NCBI GenBank assembly: GCA_947650365.1 | Contig: OX393557.1 | Location: forward strand, 34,060,241 to 34,124,240 | DNA length: 64,000 nt | Direction of reading: 5' to 3' | From: Chamaelirium japonicum | Taxonomy: Eukaryota > Streptophyta > Magnoliopsida > Liliales > Melanthiaceae | Shown: piece by piece, positions 1-14,082 of the stretch | Layout: each line of letters opens with the position of its first letter | Position numbering within the stretch: the stretch's first letter is position 1 | Position numbers and translations under genes: made by a program | Notes under the pieces: model-generated | Told to the model about the DNA's origin: nothing | The model's database searches: none | The model's input: only the letters and a program-made list of their open reading frames with translations

Positions 1-478
<478 letters not shown>

Positions 479-860
479 ATACGGGGTATAGGCTGGCGGC
501 CTATTTCGACGAAATGGGCAGCCACCCATTTGACACCCTTAGGAGTCTTAGAATGTGCTGATATTTTGTGAGCATATGCATCTTACCTTAGATAGCACAT
601 CCACAAAAAATCAGCACATTCTAAAACTTTAGAGGCATCAAATGTTATATTTCATATTAACGGTAACAACGGACGTTCGATAAAACTCTTAACATTTGAA
701 GCCCCTAGGAGTCTTAGAATGTGCTGATTTTTTGTGGGTGTTCTATCTACGATATGGTGCTTATGCTCACAAAAAATAAGCACATTCTAAAACTCCTAAG
801 GGCTTCAAATAGGTGGCTGCCTATTTCGTCAAAATGGGCTGGCAGCTCATTTCCCGTTTC

Positions 861-863
<3 letters not shown>
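479..863. mobile_element. Foldback MITE-like element E1 between TA tracts
   Basis: Terminal inverted repeats of about 65-70 bp: 496-560 pairs with 785-860 (shared words CGAAATGGGCAGCCACC and TTAGGAGTCTTAGAATGTG). The core holds two hairpins (536-638 and 695-809) separated by a ~57-bp spacer. Each hairpin arm carries GAATGTGCTGATTTTTTGTG or a close variant. The element lies between (TA)n/(GA)n tracts on both sides. No coding capacity. The superfamily cannot be set because target duplications are invisible in TA repeats; insertion in TA tracts recalls rice Micron elements. Confidence 0.75.
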
Positions 864-931
<68 letters not shown>

Positions 932-932
932 C
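864..932. repeat. (TA)n then (GA)n microsatellite
   Basis: About 30 bases of TA followed by about 40 bases of GA with one interruption. It bounds foldback element E1 on the right. Confidence 0.95.
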
Positions 933-1025
933 GTGTTACGTTGCACTGTGTGCTGCCCCGCGAGAAAGTGCGCTGCGAACTCCGGCCGTCCGATTGGCGT
1001 GGAATCGAACGGCGCAAATCGTTCC

Positions 1026-1226
1026 TACACCGGCTCAAAGGTGTAGCCGTCCGATCGGATGATCCAACAGATGGAATCCGTGGGAAACAACCGAATAGGA
1101 CAAAAGAAAATCACGTTACTGTAGCGGTACAGTAATCATGATTTTTTTTGTCCTATGCGGTTGTTTCCCACGAATCTCATCCGTTGGATCATCCGATCGG
1201 ACGAATATAGTTTTGAGCCGGTGCAG
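1026..1226. repeat. ~200-bp near-perfect inverted repeat (hairpin)
   Basis: Two arms of about 95-100 bases meet near 1126 (TTACTGTA / TACAGTAA). Paired words include CACCGGCTCAAA with TTTTGAGCCGGTG, GATCGGATGATCCAAC with GTTGGATCATCCGATC, and GTGGGAAACAACCG with CGGTTGTTTCCCAC. Non-coding foldback element or MITE. Confidence 0.8.
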
Positions 1227-1426
1227 GATGGATTTGTGCCTTTGGATTCCCATGGGAATGGATTTGTGTCGTCCGATTGGATGATTGATCCATGGGAATC
1301 CAATTGATGTTCTATCTAAGGTGGAATGATTACATCCACAAAAAATCAGCGCATTCTAAACCCTCTTGGGCATCAAATCAAAAATCGAAGGTAAAAAATA
1401 AAGGCAAAAGATATAGGGTCAGGATC

Positions 1427-1781
1427 TAGGGACACGCTAGTTTGCCACAGAGTTAGACACATAATCCAAATCGTTAGATAGAGGTTACATAATTTATTAA
1501 TTTTTTATAAGGATGATTATCTTCCCTTAGATAGCACATCCATAAAAATTCAACACATTCTAAACCCTTTAGGTTCATCAAATCTAAAATACATTATCGA
1601 TCATCCATTTTAACAGTTAAATTGAAGAGAACATTTGATCAGTCTATAGGTTTTATAATGTGTTGATTTTTTGCTAATGTGCTGAGGCAAGGTTATCACT
1701 CTCACAAAAAATCAACAAATTCTAAAACCTCTATCTAGGGTTTTAGGGATGTATGTCTAACTCTATGACACAGCAATGTGT

Positions 1782-1784
<3 letters not shown>
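1427..1784. mobile_element. Foldback MITE-like element E2
   Basis: The ends are inverted: AGGGACACGCTAG at 1427 and its counterpart ending CAATGTGTCCCTA at about 1785, both followed inward by AGAGTTAGACA (reverse complement TGTCTAACTCT). The core repeats the plan of E1 and E3: a hairpin (about 1480-1590), a spacer (about 1574-1640) and a second hairpin (1632-1734). It abuts a (TA)n tract on its right. Non-coding. Confidence 0.7.

Positions 1785-1857
<73 letters not shown>
1785..1857. repeat. (TA)n microsatellite
   Basis: About 73 bases of TA separating foldback elements E2 and E3. Confidence 0.97.
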
Positions 1858-1859
<2 letters not shown>

Positions 1860-2239
1860 GAAATGAGTTCCTATAACATGTCATAGGGAGTACCCTATGA
1901 CATGTGGTGAGTTAGTAACCCTAGAATATTTAGAATGGTTTGAATTTATATGAGGATGATCACCCTATCTTAGATAGGACCCCCGCAAAAAATCGACTCA
2001 TTCTAAAACCTCTAGAGGCATCAAATATTATTTTCAATTTAACGGTTAAAATGGATGGCCGATAAAGCTTCTAGCATTTGATGGCCCAACAAGTTTTAAA
2101 ATGCTTTGATTTTTTGTGGACATTCTATCTAAGATAAGGTGATCACCCTCAAAAAAATTCAGCACATTCTAAACATTCTAGCATTACTAATTCACCATAT
2201 GTCATAGGGTACTCCCTATGACATGTCATAGGAACCCAG

Positions 2240-2242
<3 letters not shown>
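1858..2242. mobile_element. Foldback MITE-like element E3 between TA tracts
   Basis: Terminal inverted repeats of ~65-75 bp: 1863-1925 against 2157-2237 (GAGTTCCTATAACATGTCAT versus ATGACATGTCATAGGAACCC). Each arm contains its own small palindrome, CATAGGGAGTACCCTATG. The core contains two hairpins (1919-2024, 2075-2180) and a spacer with the same layout as E1 and E2. TA microsatellites on both sides. Non-coding. Confidence 0.8.
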
Positions 2243-2335
<93 letters not shown>

Positions 2336-2352
2336 AGAGAGAGAGAGAGAGA
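2243..2352. repeat. (TA)n then (GA)n microsatellite
   Basis: About 90 bases of TA followed by about 18 bases of GA. Confidence 0.97.
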
Positions 2353-2497
2353 TGCTATAATGCGGCATACGGTAAGTGCGGCACCTCACCGCAACTGTCT
2401 GATGCGTCACTGTGTGCATGCGATGCACACAGCACGTGCATCAGACAGCTATGATGCGGTACCGCACGTACCGCATGCCGCATTATAGCATGCCCCT
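2352..2497. mobile_element. ~140-bp foldback element beside TA/GA tract
   Basis: The arms ATGCTATAATGCGGCATACG (about 2352) and its inverse ending CATGCCGCATTATAGCAT (about 2490) meet in a loop near TGCATGCGATGCACAC. Left flank is a GA tract and right flank is CCCTATATA, so the arrangement matches the other TA-flanked foldbacks here. Non-coding. Confidence 0.7.
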
Positions 2498-3111
2498 ATA
2501 TATGAATGATGTTGGCTGGAGGCAATGGAAGGAGACAATTTGGATATTTAAAAAAAAATAAAAATTGGAATGGGCGCCCAGCTTAAACCATTGGGTGCAT
2601 ATAGAACCTTTTTATAATATCTTGATTATTTTTATAAAAAACAATACCCATCTAGTCTTCTGAGACAGGGGAGTACATTTTCCTAAGCAAAGGTTGTAAT
2701 TAAACTAGCAAATGAAGCCTGTAGGCCCGGTACCAGCTATTTAGAACTCAGCCTTCATAAATTCTAGGTATTTAGAACACAAGAAGCATGCAGCTATTTA
2801 GAACTCAGCCTTCATAAATTCTAGGTAGAAACATTATTCAACGGCACATATGTATCTAAACAGAGCTAGCATTGAGCTGCATGCCTAGTAAATTATCACA
2901 AATTAGCTTCAGTACCCAAACAGGCAAATAAGGCACAAAGGAGCCTACACAGGAGTCCAGATTGTGAAAGGGCAAAGATCCAATCCCATGAAAAGAAAAA
3001 TGGGTAAATATGGGGTTCCTCAGTCACTATTACTGAAACAATCACCAAGAAAGAGAGCAGGCAGGCATCCATTCCCCCAAGGGTAATAATACTCGACGAT
3101 CCGCCGTCCGC
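2498..3111. other. 3' flank of the zinc-finger gene
   Basis: No open gene seen. It contains a 36-bp direct repeat (2735-2770 and 2792-2827, beginning AGCTATTTAGAACTC), otherwise AT-rich unique sequence. The part just below 3112 should include the 3' UTR of the minus-strand zinc-finger gene, but no clear polyadenylation signal was fixed. Confidence 0.5.
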
Positions 3112-6100
3112 CTAACCGACCGGTGCCACCGCCTGCTGTTTCTCCACCATGGCAGCATGCTTCTGCCCCGCGATATGGAACTCGAACACTTTCTGGCTGT
3201 TGACCACCACGTTGCAGACGGTGCACACCTTGATCTCACCGGACGCCGCCCCTCCCTCCAGAACCCGCTGCTTCTTCAACTCCAGCTCCTCTTCCGTCGC
3301 TGGGGCTGCCGCCGCCACCCTTTTCTTCCTCTCCTCGCCCACTGCTTTGCCCTTGTCCGCGGCTGCGGTTCCTTTGTCCACAGCAGTCATCGGAACTTTC
3401 GCGGTCTTGGCGGTGATAGCCTCCTGGAGCTTCAGTAGGTTTCTCTTGTGCTTCTTCCCCTGCTTGTGGATCTTGAGAACTCCTTGGGTGTCGCAGTTAA
3501 TCTTGCAAACCTCGCAGTATGCTGACTGCACAACCTTGGTGGTACTCTTCGCATGTTTCCACAGCGCTTGTCTAGGAGCGTGATGCTTCACGTTGTTATT
3601 CCAGTAAGTAGGGTTCTGGTGTGGTTGGGCTGTTGGCTCCGGACCAGTGAAAGATCTCGGTCGAGCCTGCAGGTTGACATGTAACGATATATTGATTCGA
3701 AGAAACGAGATATTAAAATTTTCAGAATGAACAAAGAAATAACATAGTCGAAGCTCAAAAGACTCGAAACTGAGAAAAGGAGGTGACAATCAGATTCTAG
3801 GGCTAAGTACTTCAGAAAGGGCAACCAGAGCAGAATCATAGCTGGTCATGGCTGATGTTATATGCACAGAGAACAAGAAGTCATCAATTCATATTGACAC
3901 ACAAAGCACGAGAATGCGTCATTGGCCTTGAGTTGAAATAGAAGAGCAGAAAATGTACCCTCATTCCACATGGCCTATGTTTGGTAAGCGGAAATATTAA
4001 ATGTATCTCTCCCTTTATCTCTGTGTTGTATTCTCACCCGTAGGTTACCACACCCTTTGCATGGTTTAAAATTTCGGTTGGAATTCTGAAATTTCGCCAA
4101 AGTATTTCGGTTTCAGCAATACCGAAACGAAACAGGGGTCTAAAACCAACAAATTCCGACAATACCAAAACGAAACAGGAGTCCAAAACCCTGACCCATT
4201 CCAATTTCAGCAAAATTTTGGGATTTTGGTTCAATTTCGTGATGGAGGCCGAAATTGTGGGGGTTACCGAAATTTCAGATGAAACAGTGGGGGTCCACCA
4301 AACCCATGCTCATTTTGTCATTTTCAACGAGATTTCGACCGAAAGTAACGGGGCCTACCGAAACCACTGATGCCCCCCATTTCGATGCTGATTTTGACGA
4401 AGTTAACTATTTAAGGATCATTTCGATAATTCTGACCAAAACCGGCCCATAGATTTCGTGAAACCTATGGGTTGGTTTCAATGGGCTGGGATCTTTAAAT
4501 GGGGGCTGATTTCGACCAAAACCACCCAAAATTCATCGGTTTTTGCCGAACTTTATTGAGGTCTGACTAATTTGGCCGAAATTGCCGGATCTCTCAGTCG
4601 AAATCACCGATTCTCAATACCGGAATGGCCGGAATCACCAGATTTCACCAAAATTGTCGGATCTCACCAAGTTTCGGCGAAATGTCACAATTCACCGCGG
4701 ACCACATCCTCAGATCTCATCGGTTTTTGCCGGATCTCATCAGATTTCCGTCAGATTTCGTCGGATCTTGCCCCCGGATTTCTGAACATCGCCAGACCAC
4801 CAGAGTCGCTAAATTCTGTCGGTGGGTTCACTTGGATTTCGACCGATGTCGTCATCCTCACCTCACCGCCCTCCCAGGCGCAATTGCCTCCACCACCACT
4901 GTTGTTGCCAATGCAGTCGTCTCGGAAGGCATCTTTTCAACTTATGTTCTCGCCAACATCAGAGTTGTGGGATAGGTATGTACTCGTTGCTACCATTGAA
5001 GAGCGGAACGCCACTGGATGGCGTAAGTGGGACATTTTGAGTAGAGTTAATCTGTATGTGATGAGCCGTAATATTCTTTGGAATGGGATGAGGTGTAATG
5101 TTATATGGCAAGTAATGTCGTGCGCCAGGACCAGTTCCCTCTATTTTAAAAAAATATGGATGGAGATATTGTTTGACGATAGGTGTATTGATTATATGTC
5201 ATGTTATCAAGACTTAAAAGACATTAAATAAAGCGAAAATATGGAGGAAAATAGAAAGACAAGGACAAATGAGGGGAAGGGAAAGATATAGACAATTATC
5301 AAATAATGGGACGAGGTGAAGACGGTGAAGTTAAATAAAACAATGTAAATATATATATATATAACTGTATCATATATGATGATTATTAGTTTTTATTTTC
5401 TCCAATTTATTGGTATTATATCTTGGTTATCATGGTCATGCAAGCTTACTATTATTTGATATAGTTGGTATGTTTTTCAAAAATAATTCATGCAAATATG
5501 TGCAACTCAACCATAAAAGATTTAATTTTAAAAAGACTTAAAAAAAACATCCAAATATCTTTTTTTACCATTTTAAAATCTGTCACCATTTCGATCGAAA
5601 TTTTGGTTTGGGTGTTGACCGAAACCAAACAAAAAACTAAAAATTGAAACCCATGACCTTTGTAGGTTGTGTATAATGTTGGCCACAATGCCCTAATACA
5701 ATTGAGATTTGGCCTCCCGTTGTGGCTATCCTTTTAGAGTTTCATCTCCTAAGATAACATGGTATCAGAGCAAGGTTGATGTCCTAGAGTTTCAAAGTTC
5801 TCATCCCCAGCCTTAGCCTCCTCGGTCATCGCCGGCGTCGGTGACCTCGAGGAGGTCAGTAATAGTAAATATTTTTATGCGGACCTCCCTCGTGCGGAAG
5901 CCTCGTCGCTGGCATAGACCTCGTCGGTTACAGCTCATCCACCCTCGTCACCTGCCCTCGCCGAGATCGCACCTCACTCGCCCCGGTCCAGACCTTCGAC
6001 ATCGGCAACCCATCTCTCCAGAGCCTATTCTCCGGCCCAACCTCTCTGTGACAGATAATGGGGGTGGGGTTGGGGAGGGGGGGGGGGGGATTTCTTCCCC

Positions 6101-9100
6101 TCTGCCGCTACTGGCCAATCTGAGGCCTTCTCCTCTCCTGCCAATAGGCCGACAGATCGAACATTCTTATCTTCTATTTTTTGCCAGAAATGTGTTTAGA
6201 AAAATATTCCAAAATATTTGTATTTGAGATAAATGTTTGACATGTGGCTATAAAAACCGTTTCTAGGAAATAAAACACAGAAACGACGTTTGAGATAATA
6301 TAACAGAAACAACTTTTTCTACATATAATCTGTATAACTTCATTCAATCATTCTCTCTATACAACCAGTGTTTTAAAAAACTCGCCCGGGGTACGCACGG
6401 GCCACTCCCCGGGGCGGGAAGGGCCGGTCCTAAAACGTCCTGAGCGGCTCAATCTGGGGCTTTTTTCCTGTGGGGCTTACGCCCAAACCACTGGGGCGTA
6501 CGCCCCGAACGTCCGAGCATACCTTTTACGCCCCAATGGCCTATACTTACGCCCCAATGGCCTATACTTACGCCCCACTGGAGTTTATCTGCATAGTTAA
6601 AAAAAAATGATTTGATTGCTACCGTATGATCTTTTATATGCGTCTTACTCTATCAGATGGCGATTATGACATTTTTTGGAACTAAAGTTGTTTTAAATTG
6701 GTTATATATCATGTATAGAATGATAGAATCTACGGAATATAAACGTAGATAGTTTGAATTTTGGTTAGAAATTTAGAATTATATCTTAAATGATATTGAA
6801 AGACAATGATAAGTTCATTTTTATTATTGTTTTGTATATATTTGTGATTTATCAACCAATTTTTTAGGCTTAAATGCTTTGTTTGTTCATAATATTTTTT
6901 ATTTTGTTTGTTTTTAATCTATTTTTATTATTTATATAATATTTTTTATTTCTATATATTTTTTAAATTATAAAATGAAAAATTCGTGGGGCTTACGTCC
7001 CGCCCCACATCAAGCAAAACGCCCCGCCTTACGCCTCCGCCTCTGAAAACACTGTATACAACATATATTCTCTGTGCGACACCCTCTCTAAAATATATAC
7101 ATTCCATCTAAAATATTGTCATTAAAATATATATTCTCTCTCGACAATATATACTATGTTTCTACAACATTTTCTCTAAAACATACAACAACACTATCTC
7201 TTTATAACCGTCTCTCAGTACATGGACTCTCCCTACAACATTATGTTAGTATTTTTTTATGGCATGGCCAACTGGAATAGAAATAGCTCCAACTCGAGGA
7301 GATGGAATGGCCCCTACCCGGATCCACGTCGTTCCTTAGCATCTGCTGCTAGAGTTGTTGGCACTAAGGGGCCAATCGGTCAATTACCAGAGGTTAATGC
7401 TTCTTCTTATTGGCAGGTCCCAAATATAGTAGATGTTAGGAATAAACTTGCTGTTTCTGTGGACCTTGATGCAGCTGTTAAGGCTGCTGATGTCCCAATA
7501 GGTATTGCATATGTTAGGACTGGTAAAATTGTTGGTGATTCAAGTGATGTTTTGGGCCAGTCAAGAGTCAGGTTAGGCAATAGATTCAATGTACTATCTG
7601 CCGGTATTCAGGAGAATCAGGAGAAAACAACGGATGTTGCTAGGCAAGCAACATTTGTTAGAGAAGCGACAAAGTCGCCTAGCAACCAGTTAACAGTGGG
7701 CTCTACTAGTGTTGCTCAAGTAACTCCACCTAAGGGCCCACCCAAAGACTCTTTCCATATGGAGGTTGAGCACTCTATTGCAGCAGAGGATGTGTTGTAG
7801 TTGTCAATTTCAGCAAGTTTGCTATTGATGCTGGGACTGGAATGGGAGAAACAGGAGATTCTCGAACAATTGTAGAATTTTCATTTCAGTTTCAACCCAA
7901 AAGTACAGATTTGCAGCAATTTGTGGACAGTTCTACAGATTTGCAAAATAAGGAAGTTTAGATTCAGGGTGCAGAAGTGCAACAAACTACCTCCCCTCCA
8001 CTACTTCATGCCAGTGCTATTGTGGGGGCTGATCCCAACATTGGGATCCTCATTCTTTGTGGGCATGATGAGGCCTCACTAGCTTGCAAAATGGAAGCAA
8101 TGGCCTTGTTGGATAACGACAAGGGAGGTTCCCTCAAATTTATGAGGGGGATGAAGTGGGGCTCAACTTGTGTGGGCTTCTGGAATCTTTATAAGGAACA
8201 TCCTTTGAATATGACAATCAAGAAGATGATTTGGCTTTCTCCTCTTGTGTCCCCTCTTTTCTCGCCAGTTGATTACCGCACTAAAGTATCTGCGCATCCT
8301 TTGATACACTTTCCACGGCATTAAAAAGTGTTAGAGGAACGCATTCTTCTTATTCTATTGAGAAGAAGGTTCTAACGCCATAGCAAGAAGAGGGCAGATG
8401 CCAAAGTTCTACATGAGAAATCACATAGACCGGATCTAACACGGGAGATGCACGAGTTGTGGAATCAGAACAAGCAACTCACATAGGATATTGAATCTTT
8501 CAATATTCAATCGCAATTGGATTATCTCAGACAAAAGGTCCAACATGTGTGGCGTGAAAGTCCAGAGCACGTACCATTACATCTACCACATGTCGTAGAT
8601 TCAGGCCCTTGAATTCACAGGAAGGGGATTTAATTGAAGTCTTCAACTAGCTATTGGAGTCCTACTATCTTTGACGAAAAGTCCAAGATCCCCGTGGAGC
8701 AATATAAGAAAAATACCGAAGAAAATCCAAGGAAGCTTCACAGTTGGTCCATAAGCAACATCCAAGGAAGAATCTATGGATGAGCACAATAAAAAACCCA
8801 TGGAAGAAACTAATGATGCACTAAAGAATTTTGAGAGCCAAAGAAGGAGCCCATGATAACATCATGGATATGTAATCGCCTTTGAATAGCGACCAGGCAA
8901 CATGGGAAATTATATCAAGGGGAGGTGGACTTAATTAGGATTATCAACCATGATCATGCTACTGGAGGCGTCCATGAGCATCCTGAAGATATCATCGTCA
9001 ATTGTTATGGCTCTATCAGAGAATATTTCACTGAGACATGAAGAGGCATAACTTCCAAATCTTCAATGAACCTTTTAAATATTAACAATGGTAACTCCAG

Positions 9101-12100
9101 AACAGAAGTAGAACAAATATCAAAAAGTAATCATTATGGTCACAATTTACAAAGAAAGGTACTTCTAGTTCTGAGTCTACTATGAGGATACCTTGATTCC
9201 TAGGAACGAATTAGTACTTTTTCCCACAACATGAGAACAAGCAGAAAGCAAAACAAAAGATGCTTTGCATAACAATAGATATGTTTCAATGATCAATTTC
9301 TGACCTGATTTCTTAGTTTTAAAGAATTAGTTTTACTATTTTAAAGCATGAGAAAAAACATAAACAGTACATAAACAGTACACAGGAAAGCAACAATCAA
9401 ATATATGATAAAAGTACTCCAAGAGATTAAGCAATTACTCTTATGGATCAAAGAAGGATTGCAAACAGATCTGAAAATAACAGCAAAGTAAATAAGGAGA
9501 TGAAGGAAACTATATCCCGCTGTGATCTATTCTCTGCAGTAAAAAACCTAGGCAAACCCTAGACGCAAGGGGTGCGCCTAGTTTTTTTCCCCTTTTTTAT
9601 GTTTTTTTGGGTGGTATAGAGGCCCTGTATAAGTTAACCCACCCACCCCCCCACCCCCAAAAGACTCCTCTCCAATATCTCCAATATCGACAGAATAATT
9701 CATAGGCATAAATTGTTAAGCATTCTTGTCTTCTCGTATTAGGGCCTTTTGTTCATTAGCTCCCATAGCTTATTCAGCATCATTCAAAGTGAGATCGTCA
9801 TCATCATGAACAAGCTCCTCAATATCTAGAGGGACAATCCAATAAGTAGCAGCATCCACCCCTCCCAAAACATCGGGCATGCATCTCATCGATGTATGCT
9901 CAAGTGATCCTCATATAGCAACCCCTAATTATATTGAACAAAAAGAAGATTGTTCAACTTCGTCTAAGCCAAGCAGTTTTTCTTCCTTGAATGCATCTAC
10001 AAATCAAAAAATTTAATGTTAGGATCTTAAAGTAAGCGATAAGGTTAGCATATCAAGAGTAAACAAAGTATTATGAGATTTGTAGTCACATTGTCGAAAG
10101 CACTCCAATTGTGTTTGCATTGGGATGCACTATAAGTTTGGAGAAAGATTTTTTAAAAACTTTAGTTTTAGACTTTTAGGGCATTTACCTTTTCACCAAA
10201 TCAAGGGTTAAAGAGGGTCAAGAAATCAAGTTGGGATGTTAGGAGGGGTTTTAGTGCATTAGGGAAGAAGTTCGGAGGAACAACGAGCAAATGAAAAAAA
10301 AAACATAAGCCCTTTCAAACCTGCCACTAGGGTAATGTATTAAACTTTCGACCGAAATACCGAAATTTCGGTCAAATATTTTTTGTTTCGATCGAGACCG
10401 AAACGAAAAGTAGGTGCAAAACCCAATTTCGATCATTTTGGCCAAATTTAGGAGAATTTCGATCAATTATGTTTTTGCATTCGAAACCAGAACTAGTACT
10501 ATAAATTTGGGTCCATTACGGTCAAATTTAGGTCTGATTCGGTTTTAAAACTAGGAATGTAAATTTTAAATTTTGGCCAATTTCAATCAAATTTCAATTT
10601 CAGCTTGGACTGAAACCAACACACGAAACCAAAATATAAAAATAATAAAACCATGATTGGGGTCACGGGCACACAAGACCAGCCTAGCATGGGCGTAGCT
10701 AGGCATGCGCCTAGGCGCACCTACGCCTAGGGCATCCTATCTGCTGCTTAGGCGAGGAGCAGACCTGGTGCCTAGCATGCCTTTGACTGCATTGGATCTA
10801 TCCAATGTTTAAAAAGGCGAAAGGCGTACCGAGGCGTTTTTCCTCTGGAGAGACGAGGCGTAAGCCTCAAATTTTTTTGAGGCGTTTTGGTTAAAAAAGT
10901 TAAAAAAGAAAAAAAATCAGAATAAATACTATTATTGAATATTTGAATGTGTAATAATAATTGAACTAGATATGCATTATAAATCACAATGTGTTAGAAA
11001 ATATCTTATATGACACGATTGAGGACTCCATCGAGCAATCTAACAACAAAATAGAAAGTCAAATTGTTCAAACATGCTTAATACTTTTATATTTAAGATA
11101 ATAATTAAAATAACAACTAACAACTAATAACGAACAATAAAATACGAATATAGGACTAACATTGTCAAGATTAAAGAAAAAAAACAATGATACAAATACA
11201 TGAGAATGGTAAAATACAAAGAAAAAAAATAGAAAAACCTAATAAAAGATACAAGATCATAATCCATACCTCTAAACTTGAAACAAATCTTTCTCTCACT
11301 TGTAGTTGGTAGACAATCCACAAAGAAGAAGAATACAACTTTGGAATCAAAATTGGAAAAGAAATGAGCACTAGATCTTGATTTTGGGTTTTTGGAGACA
11401 ATGGTGCTTCAAAACCTAAAGAGATCTAAAAAGGTTTAGGAGATTTCAATGGATGAAAAAATGGTCCATGGGGACGATTTACATATCAAACCCTAACCCC
11501 GCCTCTCCCTATGTTTCACGCCTGAACACCTTGAGGCGCGCCTCGAACACCTTGAGGCGCACCTCGGACAAAGGCGTACGCCTCTTGATACAGAGACGTA
11601 GGTTTTTTATATGTGGCTGCTGAGGTGTGCGCCTCAAGCCAACACAGGACCGCCTCGCCTCGAGGTGGACCTCGAGGCGTAAGTCTCGAACGTCTTTTTA
11701 AACATTGGATCTATCCTCCAGGAGGCTCCTCACCTAGGCGCCCCTTCAATTGCATATCATCTATCCTCTAGTAGGCTACCTCAAGTGCCATCAACAAAGG
11801 CTATGGCACACCAATCGTCCCAAATAATGTGAAGAGATGGGTAGGGTTGGGAAGGTGGATCAAGAGGAGATGAATGGTTCTGGGGATAAAAAGAGCAATA
11901 ACTAGTGCAAAATCTGCAAATGTACAAGAATGAAGTGGATGGAATTGGTAGAAGAATGTGGGAGTGAGGAAAGAAGTATGATGAAGAAACAAGGGGGATA
12001 AAAGTGCAGCCCAACACTTAAAAAAGAAGTAGATTTTTTTCTCCAAACAAGTTATTTTCAGCCATGGAGGGTGGGAGAAGATAATATAGGAGGAGAGGAA

Positions 12101-14001
12101 AAAGACACATGGGAAATGCAAAAGGGGAAGATAGACGATCACGATGGGGTAAAACGAGAAAAAAATTGAGGAGACAGAGGAGGGGGGATAACTCTTATAA
12201 GTCCATGAGTCTTCACCCACACAAGCAGAAATAGAAAAAAGAGGGGAAGAGCATCAAGTATATAAGCAAACAATGTGTGTGTGTGTGCGCGCGCGTGTGC
12301 GCGCTCATGTGTGTTGGGGGGAAGGAGTATGGGGGATGAGAGATCAGTGGCAAGGAACGCCTCAGGGCTTCATTCCCACGAGGGTTTAAGATAATAAAAG
12401 CAAGCTTCAGCTTAATTAAATAAATCCAAGCCAATTGAATTAAAGACCCAATAAGGAAAAAACTTCAGCCCCAATAAAAAGGGATTTAATGGTTGAAATA
12501 TGATCACACAATCGATCGGGCCTAACATGAGTCGATCAATAGCAAACCTAGCCCAGTATGCATGGGCTCACGAGTCATACCAATGTTTAAAATACGAGTA
12601 TCGTATCAGCCAAATCCGGACCGATACGTACGGGCCATACGACTCAGTATCAAACAGTACCGACCCTTTTTAAAATAAAAAATAAATAGAAAAAATCATA
12701 AAAATAAAAAAACAATATTATGACTTCTTATATTGTTTTTTCTCTTTTTCTTCTCTCTCTCCTCTTGCCTCTCTTCTCTCATTCACTCGTTTTTTCTCCT
12801 CTCTGTTGGATGTATGGAAATGGGATATAGTATATACAACCTCAAATGATGCCCCTTCACAGACTATAACCTCAAATTATGCACCTTCCACAAGCTAGTA
12901 GTTGTACATGAGCTCCTCGGCATGTGAGCTGCTAGATGATGAGAAAATTGGGGATAAATACCAAAGGCCCCTTCTTAAATAGACTCACCTAGGACTCAAT
13001 TAGGACTCAAATCCTATCCTATAGGACCATAACAAGATACGAAGTAGGACTATTAACCAAAAGGGGATTCGTTTATGTTTTTCTTTTAATTTTTCTATAG
13101 GGTTTCATTAATTTATTTGTTGTTCTTTTTGTAGAAAATAAGAGGACATGAGAAAAGAGGATACAGATGATTGTGGAAAGTTCTTTTTTTCTATTTAATA
13201 CAAAAGCAAGGCTTATTGGAAGTCCATTCATGTATAGACAAGGGGAGGAAGGTAGCAAATCCACAAGAGAGAAAATCACATGTTTATGTCCTGCAACTGA
13301 GAACCATGGGGAAAAAGGTTATTCCTCTCGAGTCTCGCCCATGTACGATGTAGTCGGCACCCCCTTATCCTTTCCTACTTTGCATTTCATTGCTATTTTA
13401 GTTGTGATTCTAACATCTCATAAATATTTGATGATTATCTCCTTAATCAATTGTTATTCTATTAAAATTCCTATTTAAATAACCAAACTACCCCCAAGTT
13501 GACCCGAATTACAAAATGGGCCAATGTGCTCAAAAAATCTTTATGAAGTACAAAAATATCTGTAACCCCTTAAATTATTAAAACGACAATTAGACTCACT
13601 ACTGACACTTCCAATTGGTAAATTTAGTACAAATTTGGCCCTTTATGTGCCTACAGATGCTCATGCATCATTGGAAGGTAGAATCAGTGAATTGATGGCT
13701 TAGATTTAGTTTGTAGTTTAAGTTAAGCGCCACATCATCATAAGATGCCAAGTTGTGAGTGTAAGGTCCAACATGGAGGTTGAATTAGAGTGGGGTATGA
13801 AACTTTAGAGGCATTCCTGCATATTGGCTCTTTTCACTTCCTTCTTAGGGCGAAACATATTCCGCACCGAAAGTTTTCATATAGGGTTATGATCAATTTA
13901 CAATAATCAACTGTCGAAAACCCTGAAAGACATAAGTTCATAGAAACTGCAAATCTTTCTTTATGATCTTGCGTATAAGGCTATAACACGAAAGCTTCTT
14001 G

Positions 14002-14082
<81 letters not shown>

